A stretch of 64,000 nucleotides of DNA from Methylobacterium nonmethylotrophicum (lineage in GTDB: Bacteria > Pseudomonadota > Alphaproteobacteria > Rhizobiales > Beijerinckiaceae), in assembly GCF_004745635.1 (NCBI RefSeq), contig NZ_SRLB01000007.1:1-64000 (forward strand), written 5' to 3'. Within the stretch, counting starts at the first letter, position 1, and each line of letters starts with the position of its first letter. The notes under the pieces were generated by a model. That model was not told the origin of the DNA. It saw only the letters and a list, made by a program, of their open reading frames with translations, and searched no databases. Positions 28,184 through 37,062 of the stretch are shown piece after piece. The position numbers and the translations under genes are program-made.

Positions 28184-29602
28184 CTACTCTCCGGGGGCCA
28201 GGGAGCGGGAATAGGCGGGAGCCCCGCCCGCGAGGGCGGGGCCGGCCTGTTCCAGGCCGGGGCGCACCGCGTTCGGCGTCTCGTCCGAGAGCGGTTCGGG
28301 CCCGCGCATCGCCACCCGTGCGCCGTACCAGAAGAAGGCGAGCAGCAGCAGGTTGTAGACAACGAAGAACAGGATCAGCGACGACAGGACTGCGCCGGCC
28401 GGCTGCACCGTCACGGCGTCCGCCGTGCGCAGGTGGCCGTAGACCACGAAGGGCTGGCGTCCGGTCTCGGTCACGGTCCAGCCGGCGATGATGGCGACAA
28501 AGCCAAGCGGCATCGCCGCCACGCAGGCGAGCTGGAACCAACGCGTCGTGAACAGCCGCCCGCGCCAGCGCAAGACGGCGCCGGTGAATGCCAGGGCGAT
28601 CAGCAGGAGCGCGATGCCTACCATGATGCGGAAGGCGAAGAACACGAACGGCACGTAGGGCCGGTCGGCCGCCGGGACCGCCTTCAGCCCCTGGACCTCG
28701 CCGGTCCAGGAATGGGTCAGGTAGAGGCTGGCGAAACCCTTGATCGGGACTTCGATCGCATACAGGTTCCGCTCCTGCGTCATGTCGGGCCAGGCGAAGA
28801 TCAGGCTCGGCACCGCGCGGCCGGTGTCCCACAGGCCCTCCATGGCGGCGACCTTGGTCGGCTGGTGCACGAGCGTGTTGCGGCCGTGGGCGTCGCCGAG
28901 CAACGCCTGGAGCGGCGCCAGGAGGAGGCTGGCCCACATCGCCATCGAGAACGCGACGCGCGAGGCCTTCACGTGCGTGCCGCGCCAGAGGTGCCAGGCC
29001 GACACGCCGGCCACCACGAAGCTGCCGGTCAGGTAGCTCGCGCACACCATGTGTATCAGGCGGTAGGGATAGGACGGGTTGAAGAACGCGGACGCCCAGT
29101 CGGTGACGTGGAAGACGCCGTCGGCATCGACGACGTGACCGGCCGGCGTCTGCATCCAACTGTTCGAGGCCAGGATCCAGCCGGCGCTGATCAGCGTGCC
29201 GCACGCCACCATCAGGCAGGCGAAGAAGTGCAGGCCGGGGCCGACCCGCCGCTCGCCGAACAGCACGATGCCGATGAAGCCGGCCTCCAGGAAGAAAGCC
29301 GACAGAACCTCGTACATGAAGAAGGGGCCAAGCACGTTGCTGACCGAGCGCGAGAACCCGCTCCAGTTGGTGCCGATCTGGTAGCCGAGCACGATCCCGG
29401 TGATCACGCCCATTCCGAAGCCGAGCGCGAAGATGCGGATCCAGAAGCGCATCAGCGCCCGGTAGACCGGGTCACCCGTGCGCCAGGTGAGGAAGCTCAG
29501 GAACGCCACGAAGGAGGCGATGCCGATGGTGAAGGCCGGCCACAGGATGTGGAAGCCGACCGTGAAGGCGAACTGGATGCGGGAGAGGACGAGCGCGTCC
29601 AT
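28184..29602 (-). CDS. cydA: Cytochrome bd oxidase subunit I (CydA/CioA)
   Basis: A 472-residue heme-binding subunit. His18 in FTVGFHILWPAF is the usual high-spin heme ligand position, and the quinol-site motif reads ETGRQPFVVYGHLRTAD (the common GRQPW has Phe instead of Trp). The Q-loop is short, as in the cyanide-insensitive CioA group. The ATG at 29602 begins MDALVLSRIQFAF; the open frame further upstream is a shadow of the molybdoenzyme gene. It starts only 2 bases after the YdeP-type gene, and cydB follows directly, indicating one operon. Confidence 0.95.
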   Translation of the reverse strand: MDALVLSRIQFAFTVGFHILWPAFTIGIASFVAFLSFLTWRTGDPVYRALMRFWIRIFALGFGMGVITGIVLGYQIGTNWSGFSRSVSNVLGPFFMYEVLSAFFLEAGFIGIVLFGERRVGPGLHFFACLMVACGTLISAGWILASNSWMQTPAGHVVDADGVFHVTDWASAFFNPSYPYRLIHMVCASYLTGSFVVAGVSAWHLWRGTHVKASRVAFSMAMWASLLLAPLQALLGDAHGRNTLVHQPTKVAAMEGLWDTGRAVPSLIFAWPDMTQERNLYAIEVPIKGFASLYLTHSWTGEVQGLKAVPAADRPYVPFVFFAFRIMVGIALLLIALAFTGAVLRWRGRLFTTRWFQLACVAAMPLGFVAIIAGWTVTETGRQPFVVYGHLRTADAVTVQPAGAVLSSLILFFVVYNLLLLAFFWYGARVAMRGPEPLSDETPNAVRPGLEQAGPALAGGAPAYSRSLAPGE

Positions 29603-29604
29603 GG

Positions 29605-31893
29605 TCAGCCTCCCTGCGTCATGCGGCGGATGCGCACCGGCACGGCCTTGTAGGAGGGCGTGCCGCTCTGCGGATCGTGGGCGTAGAGCGGCACCAGCGG
29701 GTTGGCCTCGGGATAATAGGCCCCGCAGCAGCCGTCCGGCAGGAGGTAGGGGACGACCTTGAAGCCTCCGACGGCGCGGCGCACACCGTCGGTCGAGATC
29801 GTCTCGAGGGCGACGCGCTCGCCGGCGCGCAGGCCGCGCTTGTCCATCTCGGCCTCGTTGACGAACACCACCATGCGCTGGTTGAACACGCCGCGATAGC
29901 GGTCGGAATGACTGTAGAGGGTGGTGTTGTACTGGTCGTGGCTGCGCATGGTGGTCAGCCACAGCGCCTCCGGGTCGTCCTGGTGCGGATCCTCCTCCAG
30001 GCCCTCGTAGACGGCGAACTCGGCCTTGCCGGAGGGCGTCGCCCAGATGCGCTCGCGCGCCAGCGATGTCAGGTGGAAGCCGCCGGGAACGCGGATCCGC
30101 GCGTTGTAGCCCTGGAAGATCGGAAAGACCTGCTCGATGGCGTCCCGGATCCGGTCATAATCCGCCGTTAGGTCTTCCCATGGGATGTCGGGCTTCGTCC
30201 CGAGCACCGCCCGCGCGAGACCGGCGACAATCGCGGTCTCGCTGCGCAGGTGCTCGGAGGCCGGCGGGTTGCGGCCCGCCGAGGCGTGCACCATCGACAT
30301 CGAATCCTCGACAGTGATCGATTGCGGCCCGCCGGCCTGGACGTCGACCTCGCTGCGCGACAGGCAGGGCAGGATGTAGGCCTCGCGTCCGTGGACGAGG
30401 TGCCCGCGGTTGAGCTTGGTCGAGATCGTGACCGTCAGGTCGAGGCGGCGCATGGCCTCCTGGCTGCGGGTCGTGTCGGGGACCGCGGTGGCGAAGTTGC
30501 CGCCGAGCGCCAGGAAGGCGCGGACCCGGCCGGCCTGCATCGCCGCGATCGCCTTGACGACGTCGTGGCCGTGGTGGCGCGGCGGCTCGAAGCCGAAGAC
30601 GGCGCGCAGCCGGTCCAGGAACTCGGTCGTCGGCTTCTCGGTGATGCCGACCGTGCGGTTGCCCTGGACGTTCGAGTGGCCGCGCACCGGGCAGATCCCC
30701 GCGCCGGGCCGGCCGACATTTCCGCGCAGCAGCGCGAGGTTGGTGAGGAGCCGGACGTTCTCGGTACCGCGGCGATGCTGGGTGACACCCATCCCGTAGA
30801 CCAGGATGGCGCTCTCGGCCCGCAGGTAGGTCCGGGCCGCGCCTTCGAGGTCGGTGCGGGTCAGCCCGGAGGCGCGCTCGATCGCCGGCCAGGGCGTCGC
30901 CCGCATGTCCTCGGCCAGGGCCTCGTAGCCGGTAGTGTGGCCCTTGATGAAGTCGACGTCGAGCACACGCGCCTCGTCGGCGGCCAGCGCCTCATCGTCC
31001 ATCGCGATGCAGGCCTTCATGATGCCCTTGATGGCGGCCGCGTCCCCGCCGACCCGGACCTGGAAGATCCGCGACGAGATCGGGGTCGAGGTAAGGGAGA
31101 GCATCTCGACCGGGTTCTGCGGCGACTGGAAGCGCTCCAGGGCGCGCTCGCGGAACGGATTGAAGCTCAGGATCGCCGCGCCGCGCCGAGCAGCGTCGCG
31201 CAGTGGGGTCATCATCCGGGGGCTGTTGGTGCCCGGGTTCTGGCCGAAGATCAGGATCGCGTCGGCTTTGTCGAAATCCTCGAGCAGGACGGTGCCCTTG
31301 CCGACGCCGAGGCTCTGCGGCAGGCCGACGCTCGTCGGCTCGTGGCACATGTTCGAGCAATCCGGGAAGTTGTTGGTGCCGAAGGCGCGTGCGAAGAGTT
31401 GGAACAGGAACGCGGCCTCGTTGGAGGCGCGCCCCGAGGTGTAGAACTCGGCTTGATCGGCGCTGTCGAGCCCGCCAAGGATCTGCGCGATGTCGGCGAA
31501 GGCGTGCTCCCAGGACACGGGGAGGTAGCGGTCACTGGCAGAATCGTAGCGCATCGGGTGAGTCAGGCGACCGAGCATCTCGAGGTCGTAGTCGTTCCAG
31601 GTCTCGAGCTCGGCGACCGTGTACCGGGCGAGGACATCCGGCGTGCAGCGCTTGGTGGTCGCCTCCCAAGCCATCGCCTTGGCGCCGTTCTCGCAAAACT
31701 CGAAGCTGCTGGTGTGCTTGGGATCGGGCCAGGCGCAGCCGGGGCAGTCGAAGCCCTGCGGCTGGTTCATGCGCAGCAGCGTGGCGGTGCCGGAGACGGC
31801 GATCCCCTGCACAGCGAGGGCGCGGCCGGTCGCCTCGAGCGAGTCCCAGCCGCCAGCCGGGCTGTTGTAGGGCCGAATACGGGACTTCGACAC
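29605..31893 (-). CDS. FdhF/YdeP-type molybdopterin oxidoreductase
   Basis: A 762-residue molybdopterin-dependent oxidoreductase alpha subunit of the YdeP family. It has the family N-terminus GFDCPGCAWPDPKHT (two Cys), then FYTSGRASNEAAFL, SNMCHEPTSVGL, IFGQNPGTNSPRMM and the C-terminal cofactor domain (MRSHDQYNTTLYSHSDRYRG). A canonical N-terminal CxxCxxxC 4Fe-4S motif is not visible. E. coli YdeP is linked to acid resistance; its substrate is not established. The start is GTG with GGAGATCCCCGC. It lies directly upstream of cydAB with a 2-base gap, so electrons may be meant for the quinol pool. Confidence 0.92.
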   Translation of the reverse strand: MSKSRIRPYNSPAGGWDSLEATGRALAVQGIAVSGTATLLRMNQPQGFDCPGCAWPDPKHTSSFEFCENGAKAMAWEATTKRCTPDVLARYTVAELETWNDYDLEMLGRLTHPMRYDSASDRYLPVSWEHAFADIAQILGGLDSADQAEFYTSGRASNEAAFLFQLFARAFGTNNFPDCSNMCHEPTSVGLPQSLGVGKGTVLLEDFDKADAILIFGQNPGTNSPRMMTPLRDAARRGAAILSFNPFRERALERFQSPQNPVEMLSLTSTPISSRIFQVRVGGDAAAIKGIMKACIAMDDEALAADEARVLDVDFIKGHTTGYEALAEDMRATPWPAIERASGLTRTDLEGAARTYLRAESAILVYGMGVTQHRRGTENVRLLTNLALLRGNVGRPGAGICPVRGHSNVQGNRTVGITEKPTTEFLDRLRAVFGFEPPRHHGHDVVKAIAAMQAGRVRAFLALGGNFATAVPDTTRSQEAMRRLDLTVTISTKLNRGHLVHGREAYILPCLSRSEVDVQAGGPQSITVEDSMSMVHASAGRNPPASEHLRSETAIVAGLARAVLGTKPDIPWEDLTADYDRIRDAIEQVFPIFQGYNARIRVPGGFHLTSLARERIWATPSGKAEFAVYEGLEEDPHQDDPEALWLTTMRSHDQYNTTLYSHSDRYRGVFNQRMVVFVNEAEMDKRGLRAGERVALETISTDGVRRAVGGFKVVPYLLPDGCCGAYYPEANPLVPLYAHDPQSGTPSYKAVPVRIRRMTQGG

Positions 31894-31962
31894 GCGGGGA
31901 TCTCCATCTCAGCGAAGCCGGGACTGGGCACGAGGCTGACCGGGCAGGTTCAGATGATCGTC

Positions 31963-33225
31963 TCAGACCGGCACGACGCCGACGCTTGTCTGAGGGAACT
32001 TCGCGATGACCTCGGCCGGGATGTTCAGGTGCGAGGTCACCATCAGCGGCGGCGTGTGCGTCAGCCAATCCGACAGCGAGACGTCCTGGTACTCGGGCGC
32101 GCGGAACACCTCGAGAAACACCAGATCAGTGTCCCCGACATTCTTGATGTAATGCCCGAGATTGCGCTTGATGTAGCCGATGTCGCCGGGGCCGAAATTG
32201 GTCGTGGAGGCATTCGGGCCAGTGTTGAACACAGTCATCTGAGCGTTACCTTGAATATAATACTGCCACTCGTCTGCGTTGGTATGCCAGTGCATCTCGC
32301 GCATGCCGCCGGGATGGACGGTGACGAGGGCGGCCGCGACAGTCTTCGAGGCCTTGAAGGTGGTGCTGTCGACGACCTGGACCTTCCCGCCCTTCGTCTG
32401 CTTGGTTGCCGGTCCGCCCGCCATCTTGAAGGTGAACGGGTTCGGCGGCGCGCCCGCCGACCCGCGGGCAGCCATCTGGTCGGCGGAGAGCGCGCCGGGA
32501 AGCTGGCTCTGGAGGATGTACAGGTCGTGCAGGGGGATGTTCTTGAAGGTGTCGGCCGGCACGCCAAAGTTCAGCGCCAGCACCTCGGGCGGCGTGTGGG
32601 TGAACCACTCGTTCAAGAGCAGGGTGTCGAATTCGGTCTGATTACCGTTATCGAAGCAGAGGAGGAACTGGGCACCGTCCGGGCCGAGCCCCTGCAGGGA
32701 ATGCGGATAACCGGCCGGGAAGTACCAGAGATCACCCGGTCCGACATCGGCCACGTACGCACGGCCCTGCGGGTCGAGCGTGGTGATGCGGCAGGTGCCG
32801 TAGGTCACGAAGGCCCACTCGGCCGCCTGATGCCAGTGCATCTCGCGGATGCCCCCAGCCGTCAGCCGCATGTCGACGCCCGCGATGGTCGTGGAGATCG
32901 GGAAGTTCTCCTGTGTGACCTGCCGGGCCCAACCGCCGTTCTGGATCCGTCGCTGGGCGTTGTTGAAGGTCGCCCAGAATTGCGGCATTGATCCGACATC
33001 GGTCGGCGGCGGGCTGACGGAGGTCGGAAACAATCCCGTTAGCGTATCGTTGTGCGGTCCGGGTATCGTGAGGCTGGCGGGATTATCCTTCGCGTTGACC
33101 GCACCCTGCGGCGGCTCGTCGGGATTGCCGTAGGTGGCCGCCACGGTGTGCGTTGCCGCGGCCGCGACACCGACGACACTGCCCGCGGCCAGAATGCTTC
33201 GTCTCGTCATCTCGTCCATGCGCAT
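31963..33225 (-). CDS. oxdC: Tat-exported oxalate decarboxylase-type bicupin
   Basis: About 420 residues. The N-terminus has a Tat signal (MTRRSILAAGSVVGVAAAAT) ending near THTVAA. Two cupin domains follow, each with Mn ligands: REMHWHQAAEWAF...GYPHS and REMHWHTNADEWQYY...LGHY. The Bacillus OxdC lid Glu162 (SENST) aligns with TEFDT here, and the C-terminal Glu333 with the DEW of the second domain, so decarboxylase rather than oxidase activity is predicted (oxalate to formate plus CO2). The start is one of three close Mets (33225, 33219, 33210). It would act in the periplasm. Confidence 0.85.
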   Translation of the reverse strand: MRMDEMTRRSILAAGSVVGVAAAATHTVAATYGNPDEPPQGAVNAKDNPASLTIPGPHNDTLTGLFPTSVSPPPTDVGSMPQFWATFNNAQRRIQNGGWARQVTQENFPISTTIAGVDMRLTAGGIREMHWHQAAEWAFVTYGTCRITTLDPQGRAYVADVGPGDLWYFPAGYPHSLQGLGPDGAQFLLCFDNGNQTEFDTLLLNEWFTHTPPEVLALNFGVPADTFKNIPLHDLYILQSQLPGALSADQMAARGSAGAPPNPFTFKMAGGPATKQTKGGKVQVVDSTTFKASKTVAAALVTVHPGGMREMHWHTNADEWQYYIQGNAQMTVFNTGPNASTTNFGPGDIGYIKRNLGHYIKNVGDTDLVFLEVFRAPEYQDVSLSDWLTHTPPLMVTSHLNIPAEVIAKFPQTSVGVVPV

Positions 33226-33705
33226 GTTCCCGGGTGCGGTCGCTAGTGCGCGTCGTCCGTCGAGTTGGAGAGGCATCCGCCAAGGCTTCGGAGCGCGCAC
33301 TCGCACGTTCGATGCGTTCAGCAATTCGTCCCCATCGCGACTACGGTCGACGCCCGGCGGATCGGCAGCTCAATTGGTATGGCCGTTTCACATCGGACGA
33401 AATCATTGGAACGCGTGACTTGACGGCCGGAGAGCGAAGACCACCTATCACCGATCGTGCCTTTCCGGCAGCAAGCCTGGACGATTGAGGCATGCAGCCG
33501 CGGCCCAATTCTATTAACCATCGACGCCGTGGTCGGCAAAGCCGTTCCGGTTCGGGCATCATCATGGAAATCCATGATGTGATTTCTGGACGACGAAGAC
33601 TAGATTTGACCAAGATTGCCCTTTGAACTACGAGCGCACATCCGCCATTGGGATGCACGAACATCTCGGGTTCCGTAGAGCAAGTATCACGAAGGGAGCG
33701 TTCGC
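33226..33705. other. Divergent intergenic region
   Basis: 480 bases between oxdC (-) and the DUF1348 gene (+) without a supported gene. It holds the palindrome at 33561-33578 and presumably both promoters. Confidence 0.4.
33561..33578. promoter_or_regulatory. 18-bp palindrome, copy 1
   Basis: ATCATGG-AAAT-CCATGAT, perfect 7-base arms. The same element with one changed centre base recurs at 34729-34746. It lies 128 bases upstream of the DUF1348 gene. A transcription-factor site is the simplest reading. Confidence 0.55.
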
Positions 33706-34179
33706 ATGGACGAGAGCCGCCCCCCATTTCCGCCCTTCACCCCTGAGACGGCGATCCAGAAGATCCGCGGTGCGGAGGATGTCTGGAATTCCTGTGACCC
33801 ATCACGAGTGTCGCTCGTCTACAGCCCGGACAGCTCTTGGCGGAACCGCTCCGAGTTCATCAACGGCCGGGCGGAGATCGTCGCGTTCCTCACGCGCAAG
33901 TGGCGGAGGGAACTCGATTACCGGCTGATCAAGGAGCTCTGGGTCTTCGCCGACGCGCGCATCGCTGTCCGGTTCGCCTACGAGTGGCACGACGATTCCG
34001 GCAACTGGTTCCGCTCTTACGGGAACGAGAATTGGGAGTTCGACGCCGGCGGGCTGATGACGCGGCGCCTCGCCAGCATCAACGACCTGCCGATCCGGGA
34101 AAGCGAGCGGAGATTCCATTGGGATCGCTCGGGGCCGCGGCCGGACGACCATCCCGGCCTCTCCGACCTGGGCCTGTGA
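33706..34179 (+). CDS. DUF1348 (NTF2-like) family protein, second copy
   Basis: A 157-residue DUF1348 protein, paralogue of 848-1312: the blocks [31 protein letters not shown] and the ending [13 protein letters not shown] repeat in both. AGGGAGCGTTCGC precedes the ATG. The function of the family is unknown. An 18-bp palindrome lies in its upstream region, shared with the FUSC efflux operon. Confidence 0.88.
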   Translation: MDESRPPFPPFTPETAIQKIRGAEDVWNSCDPSRVSLVYSPDSSWRNRSEFINGRAEIVAFLTRKWRRELDYRLIKELWVFADARIAVRFAYEWHDDSGNWFRSYGNENWEFDAGGLMTRRLASINDLPIRESERRFHWDRSGPRPDDHPGLSDLGL

Positions 34180-34414
34180 GGCGGGGTCGGCCGATCATGG
34201 TCAGTCGCCGCTGGCGGCGCGTCCCCGAGGACCGGGACGCTCAGTCGCCATTCTTCCTCGACGACGGCGACCGCGTCGTTGCCCGCGACCGTCGCCGGCA
34301 CGGGCCCCGACCCAGGCCGGCGACGATCACGATCTGGTCTGGAGCCGTGATCCGGCTTCGACGCCAGGCGTCGCCGGCTGACCATCCCCCTGCCCTCCCC
34401 ATCGGAGAGACCCG

Positions 34415-34645
34415 ATGTCTGACCGACTGACATGCGCCGCTCTGCTCCTGACCGTCCTCGGGCTCTCGCCGGTACCGGCAGCCGCGCAGGGACCTGCCCA
34501 ATCCTACGAGTTCGGTCTGAAGCGGTTCAGGCACGCCTGCCCTCCCCCGCTCAAATATGCGGCGGGCGCGTGCGTCCGGCATTGCCCGGCCGGCTACCGC
34601 CGGGTCGCGCCCGGATATTGCCGCATCCGTCAGGGCGGCTGGTAG
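34415..34645 (+). CDS. Small secreted Cys-rich protein
   Basis: A 76-residue protein. Residues 1-24 form a clear Sec signal (CAALLLTVLGLSPVPAAAQG, cleavage after AAA). The mature ~50 residues are basic and contain four cysteines (HACPPP, GACVRHC, GYCR), suggesting two disulfides in the periplasm. GGAGAG stands seven bases before the ATG. I do not recognise a named family; similar small Pro/Cys proteins are common in Methylobacterium-like genomes (recollection only). It lies between the DUF1348 gene and the FUSC operon. Confidence 0.65.
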   Translation: MSDRLTCAALLLTVLGLSPVPAAAQGPAQSYEFGLKRFRHACPPPLKYAAGACVRHCPAGYRRVAPGYCRIRQGGW

Positions 34646-35001
34646 CGTCATTCCGAACAAGATCGATGTTCGTCCCGCCGCGGATCCTCGCTTGGCGGGC
34701 GACGCTTCCAGTCATGACCGGTGACGCAATCATGGAAACCCATGATTTCACGCTGCCGGAATCGCCGGTACGCAGGTGCGATCCATCGGTTCGGACGCAC
34801 CATCGACGCTCCCGGCAGGGCAGCACCGGCGGCGGTGATCCCCGATCCTGTCCCCTTTGCACCGGCGAAGCAGCTCATGCCGTCCCCGCAGCCGATCGGC
34901 GATGCTGAACGACGTAATGGCGGCATCGGCGCACGAGAGCTTTGCTCGACGAAGCGGAAGCAGGATCCGTCGCATCGGGCAGTTTTCCGATCTGCCGCGC
35001 C
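34646..35001. other. Upstream region of the FUSC operon
   Basis: 356 bases without a supported gene. It contains the second copy of the 18-bp palindrome at 34729-34746. Confidence 0.4.
34729..34746. promoter_or_regulatory. 18-bp palindrome, copy 2
   Basis: ATCATGG-AAAC-CCATGAT, perfect 7-base arms, 256 bases upstream of the FUSC gene. It differs from copy 1 only in the last base of the centre. Confidence 0.55.
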
Positions 35002-36843
35002 ATGACCGGGATGTCGGAGATCAAGAGCGCGTGGGGGCCGGTCGGCCCGCGTCTCGGTGCTCTCGCATGGCTGTGGCCGCGGGAGGCCATGGAAGCGATG
35101 CGCATCTCCCTGACCGTCATCGCCGCCATAGGGCTGGCGATGTGGTTCGAGCTGACGCTGCCGCATTGGGCGGCCGTGACGGTCATCTCCGTCAACCTCG
35201 CCACCCGGGCGGCGTCACTGCAGAAAAGCCTATGGTACGCCTTGGGCACCATCGTTGGCGTGATGGTCGCCCTCGTGCTGGTGGCGAACTTCGCCCAGGC
35301 GACGCTGGCCTTCGACGTCGCCCTGGCCCTCTGGCTCGGCCTGCTCACGGCAGCCTCCAGCATCGAGAGCGGCCAAAGATCATACGGCTTCGCCCTAATG
35401 GGCTACACCGTGCCGCTTGTCGCCCTCGGTTCGGTGCAAGATCCGAGGATCGTCTTCGACACCGGCATAGATCGCTGCTCGACGATCCTGCTCGGTCTCG
35501 CCTGCGCCTACGCGTCCAGTGTTTTCGTGGCGCCCGGCGTGCCCGCCGTACGTCGCGCGCTCGCCGACCGGATGCAGGCCGTGGCCGATGGCTGTGCACG
35601 ATGGGTCGAGGCGACGAGGAGCGGCGGCAGCCCGGGGCAGATGCCGGCCCGGGCGGTGTTGATGCTCGACGACGCCGTGCGGGATGCCTTCGCGGAGCAG
35701 CCGTCGCTCTGGTGGGGCGGTCATGCATTCCGGGACGCGGCCCCGCGCCTGCGATGGATGCTCGCGGCCGAACTGTTGCGAGCCCGTCTCGGCGACCGGA
35801 CGGGATCGCATACCTCGGTTCTGATCGGAGACGGCGAGAGCCGGGCGGACAGGCAGATCGGGCGAGTTCGGATCGCGATACGCCTCCTGCGGAGCGGGGG
35901 CCGGATCGGGAGACGACCGGCGTCCCTGCCGCTGCACCTGCTGCTCTGGAACGATTACGACTGGGACGGCCGCCACGCGGTCAAGAACGGCGTGCGCACC
36001 GCGGTCACAGTCTCGCTGCTGAACGCGTTCTGGTACGTCACGGGCTGGACCGACGGCTCCAGCGCCGTCATCTGGGGAGCGGTGCTGGCCGCCTTGTTCG
36101 CCTCACATCCGGACCCGGCCGCCGACGCCCGCAACTTCCTGGTCGGGACGCTGATGGCCGCGGTCGTCGGCATCGTCGTCCGCTACACGCTGCTGACGCA
36201 GACCGGCGAGTTCATGCTGCTGGCGGCGATCCTTCTGCCGCTGGGCATCCTGGCCGCGCTCGGCTGGTCCGACATGCGTGCGCCGGCCGGCGGCGGCTTC
36301 GCCTTCTTCGTGCTGGCCGTCGTCGAGCCGACGAACGTCATGACGTACGATCTGGCCGCCTCGCTGAACCAGGCCCTGGCCGAATTGCTCGGCATCGGCG
36401 CGACGGTCATCGCATTCACCACCCTGGTGCCGCCGACCGGCGAGGCCACCTTGCGCCTGCGGGCGCGCCGCCGGCTCGTCGCAGGGGTGCGCCGCACCGC
36501 CCTGCGGAACCCGTTGTTCCTCCCCCCGCCGGACCGCTGGCTCGCCCGGACCTTCGGTCGGCTCGCTCTCGTCCAGGGGGATCCCGACGCCGCCCACGGC
36601 AGCGAAACGCTGCTCCTCGTCGGGCTCCTCATGATGATGCTCCGGAGGGAGAATGCCCGCCTCGGTCGAGAGGTCGGCCGGATCGTCGCGCCCGCGATCA
36701 CACCTGGCGCGTCCCGTGGACGAGCGGCCGGGATGCGGCTGCGAGAGATCGCCGGCCGCCCGGGCCTGACGGTGCTCGCAGCGGAGCGCGTCGGCGCCAT
36801 CGCGGCGCTCGTCGCGGATCTCGACGCTCCGGAGACGGCGTGA
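35002..36843 (+). CDS. FUSC family efflux protein (AaeB-like)
   Basis: A 613-residue inner-membrane protein with two blocks of about five to six helices (from AMRISLTVIAAIGLAMWFEL and from GVRTAVTVSLLNAFWYVTGW) separated by a soluble middle. This is the fusaric-acid-resistance/AaeB architecture for export of aromatic carboxylates. The start is set at MTGMSEIKS; the frame is open 60 bases further upstream. The stop overlaps the next start (TGATG), and a HlyD-type adaptor follows, so the three genes form a tripartite efflux operon. Confidence 0.9.
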   Translation: MTGMSEIKSAWGPVGPRLGALAWLWPREAMEAMRISLTVIAAIGLAMWFELTLPHWAAVTVISVNLATRAASLQKSLWYALGTIVGVMVALVLVANFAQATLAFDVALALWLGLLTAASSIESGQRSYGFALMGYTVPLVALGSVQDPRIVFDTGIDRCSTILLGLACAYASSVFVAPGVPAVRRALADRMQAVADGCARWVEATRSGGSPGQMPARAVLMLDDAVRDAFAEQPSLWWGGHAFRDAAPRLRWMLAAELLRARLGDRTGSHTSVLIGDGESRADRQIGRVRIAIRLLRSGGRIGRRPASLPLHLLLWNDYDWDGRHAVKNGVRTAVTVSLLNAFWYVTGWTDGSSAVIWGAVLAALFASHPDPAADARNFLVGTLMAAVVGIVVRYTLLTQTGEFMLLAAILLPLGILAALGWSDMRAPAGGGFAFFVLAVVEPTNVMTYDLAASLNQALAELLGIGATVIAFTTLVPPTGEATLRLRARRRLVAGVRRTALRNPLFLPPPDRWLARTFGRLALVQGDPDAAHGSETLLLVGLLMMMLRRENARLGREVGRIVAPAITPGASRGRAAGMRLREIAGRPGLTVLAAERVGAIAALVADLDAPETA

Positions 36844-37058
36844 TGATCGCCCTTCAGGCCGTCGACCTGCTCGGAGTCTACGTCGAGCCCGCGGTGATCT
36901 GCCTTCTGGCCGCCCTCGCGGCGACCGCCGGCCTGCAATGGGCGCTGAACCGGATCGGCATCAACCGGTTCGTCTACAACCGGGCCCTGTTCGATCTCGC
37001 CATCCTGATCGCCACGACCTCCCTCCTGGTTCTCTTGCTGCGCATTCCGGGACGCTGA
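36843..37058 (+). CDS. DUF1656 small membrane protein (AaeX-like)
   Basis: A 71-residue protein with two transmembrane segments (about 12-30 and 47-67), the DUF1656/AaeX pattern: DLLGVYVEPAVICLLAALA and NRFVYNRALFDLAI. The ATG overlaps the FUSC stop by one base, proving tight coupling. It is the usual third member of FUSC-HlyD pumps, with unknown detailed role, perhaps assembly. It is missed if only the long frame is considered. Confidence 0.9.
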   Translation: MIALQAVDLLGVYVEPAVICLLAALAATAGLQWALNRIGINRFVYNRALFDLAILIATTSLLVLLLRIPGR

Positions 37059-37062
37059 CGCC

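Noticed and set aside
26298..28214. 638-residue plus-strand frame
   Set aside because: Antisense of the adaptor and cydB, rich in Glu/Arg/Gly; no family pattern.
30250..32991. 913-residue plus-strand frame
   Set aside because: Antisense of the molybdoenzyme and oxdC; the minus-strand proteins have full catalytic signatures.
34857..36842. Long frame leading into the DUF1656 gene
   Set aside because: Only the part from 36843 has helix pattern; the rest is a shadow of FUSC in another frame.
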